Shown in pieces: positions 62,932 through 64,000 of a stretch of DNA of 64,000 bases. A program made the translations under genes and the position numbers. The stretch lies in contig OY757010.1 in NCBI GenBank assembly GCA_963580285.1, forward strand, positions 214,056,138 through 214,120,137. The letters are read 5' to 3'. This DNA comes from Lucinisca nassula (taxonomy: Eukaryota > Mollusca > Bivalvia > Lucinida > Lucinidae). Position 1 is the stretch's first letter. Each line of letters begins with the position of its first letter. The notes under the pieces are model-generated. The model was given only the letters and a program-made list of their open reading frames with translations. It ran no database searches and was not told the DNA's origin.

Positions 62932-63036
62932 CTGAAAATCAAGTGAAAAACTCTGAAGTAAAGGAGATGATTTTTTTTTGTTTTGTTTTGTTTTTTTGTT
63001 TTTTATTTGTGTTTTTTGTTTTTTCTAATTTCTGAT

Positions 63037-63150
63037 ACACCACAACCTCTCGAGACGATGATTTGTTATAACACTATTATGGATACAATGTGGTTGGAGG
63101 ATGGATCCCAAAAATGTTTAGATAATAAAGAAATATTATTATTCATGGTC
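63037..63150. repeat. cacaacct-type MITE, one end
   Basis: caccacaacctctcgagacg, ttgttataacactattatgg and ggatcccaaaaatgtttaga, as in 28315-28500. Confidence 0.5.
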
Positions 63151-63185
63151 ATTTTCTATATTATTTACACTCTTTATTTGAAATA

Positions 63186-63363
63186 CAGTCCAACCTGTAT
63201 TAAGCAAGCACCTAAGGGATAACCAAAATGTGCTTGTTTAGGACAGGTGCTTGCTTAATACAGGTGAACTTAAGTGCATTTGGCGTTTTCAGGAACCGGA
63301 AGTATGCTTGCTTAAGACACTTTGCTTGCTTAATAGAGGTGACCACTATGACAGGTTTTACTG
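63186..63363. mobile_element. 178-bp Tc1-like MITE
   Basis: TA at 63184-63185 and 63364-63365. Ends CAGTCCAACCTGTATTAAG and, reversed, CAGTAAAACCTGTCATAGTG, with inner repeats of ttgcttaata. Internal inverted repeat tgcttgctt. Confidence 0.75.
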
Positions 63364-63365
63364 TA

Positions 63366-63520
63366 TGTGTGTGTTTGAGTTTTATATCCCAACAGCAACT
63401 AAGGAGATGGGATCTCAGTTTAAAGACTCATATGAAAGTCTGGAGAAGACTAGACAAATCCCACGACCCCTGGTTAACACTTAGGAGAGTAGCTTATCCA
63501 CTAGAACACCACAGACGATT
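63366..63520 (-). mobile_element. Possible tRNA-derived SINE fragment (SINE4)
   Basis: The reverse complement of the right part reads tggtgttctagtggataagc, an A-box-like segment, followed by a tRNA-like stretch. A fragment of the same body sits at 61683-61745. Confidence 0.45.
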
Positions 63521-63559
63521 CTATTTTATTTGGATAGAACATGGTTGTTGAATAACCTA

Positions 63560-63770
63560 TTTACCGTATGTATTCAAATTTCAGACAGACATGCCTTAGC
63601 AAATAGTGTAGACCCAGATGAGATGCCACAGAACGTGGCATCACATCAGGGTCTACACAGTTTACCACTCAACCGGCTATTCTTAGACACAACATCGGGT
63701 AGTAAATTATACTTGTTCAAATTTTAGAACAAGTGTGGTAAGAAGTTGAGGTGTCCGAATATTTAGGGTA
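63560..63770. mobile_element. Hairpin MITE family D
   Basis: Stem at about 63598-63665 (agcaaatagtgtagacccag, gagatgccac and complement), then acacaacatcgggtagtaaa, attatacttgttcaaatttt and gaggtgtccgaatatttagg. Confidence 0.65.
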
Positions 63771-63839
63771 AATACGGCTAACACAGTCCCCGCTTCAGGC
63801 CCCAAACAACAGTGTTTTAAGAAAGTTGGGGTGTATTAA

Positions 63840-64000
63840 CCCTTATCTTGCTGTTCACGACAACCCCTATCTTTGCAAACAGTGTAGATCCAGATCAGAT
63901 GGCTTCTGAAGAAGCCATCTGATCAGGATCTACACTGTTTGGCATTCAGTTTATGAATTTGTAGCAATAAATTACATCAAGTAATTTGATTGGTTGATAG
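63840..64000. mobile_element. TTAA MITE family A, cut by window end
   Basis: Left TTAA at 63836-63839, end CCCTTATCTTGCTG; the central stem at about 63879-63942 is nearly perfect and almost identical to that at 40643-40702. Confidence 0.8.

Noticed and set aside
62932..64000. First exons of XAB2
   Set aside because: I looked for the roughly 110 N-terminal residues and found only MITE and SINE sequence, so they should lie beyond the window.

Overview
This window is nuclear DNA from an animal, most likely a bivalve mollusc. That reading rests on a split animal gene with GT-AG introns, molluscan-style SINE tails, pearl-like (Helentron-type) repeats and a very high load of small DNA transposons. 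The species cannot be fixed from the sequence alone; a heterodont clam or mussel is my guess.

The only host gene I can support is on the minus strand and fills almost the whole window. Seventeen internal exons between 62931 and 360 join in frame into about 649 codons of the HAT-repeat splicing factor XAB2/SYF1, which belongs to the Prp19-associated and intron-binding parts of the spliceosome and also acts in transcription-coupled repair. The first coding exon or exons (about 110 residues) lie beyond 64000, and the last exon or exons (about 95 residues) lie before base 1. Every splice boundary was placed from consensus sites, frame continuity and similarity to the family.

Everything else sits in the introns and is almost entirely mobile or tandem-repeat DNA. 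1-9 kb: TTAA-bounded and TA-bounded MITEs and SINEs. 9.27-12.1 kb: a 40-bp minisatellite next to a broken LINE on the plus strand. 15.8-18.4 kb: a LINE with an intact reverse-transcriptase ORF of about 800 codons, in sense with the host gene. 19-31 kb: SINEs with clear target duplications, a 1.0-kb TIR element and a small LINE remnant. 32-38 kb: a nested complex of at least three pearl-like elements with long tandem cores. 38.7-43.6 kb: foldback elements and a hAT-like MITE inside a piggyBac-like MITE inside a SINE. 44-52 kb: four tandem arrays with units of about 130-180 bp. 52.7-53.65 kb: an unclassified 913-bp insertion. 55-60 kb: a dead Tc1-like element, a MITE-derived 95-bp minisatellite and a deleted mariner with TIRs. 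60.5-61.6 kb: another pearl-like array. 61.6-64 kb: more MITEs.

Three themes may be new. Many MITEs with unrelated ends carry the same central stem-loop. Several unrelated tandem arrays repeat nuclear-receptor half-site motifs (TGACCTTGACCT or TGACCTTTGACCT). Nested insertions fall at the same point of the host repeat more than once. No protein-coding system beyond XAB2 and transposon enzymes was found.
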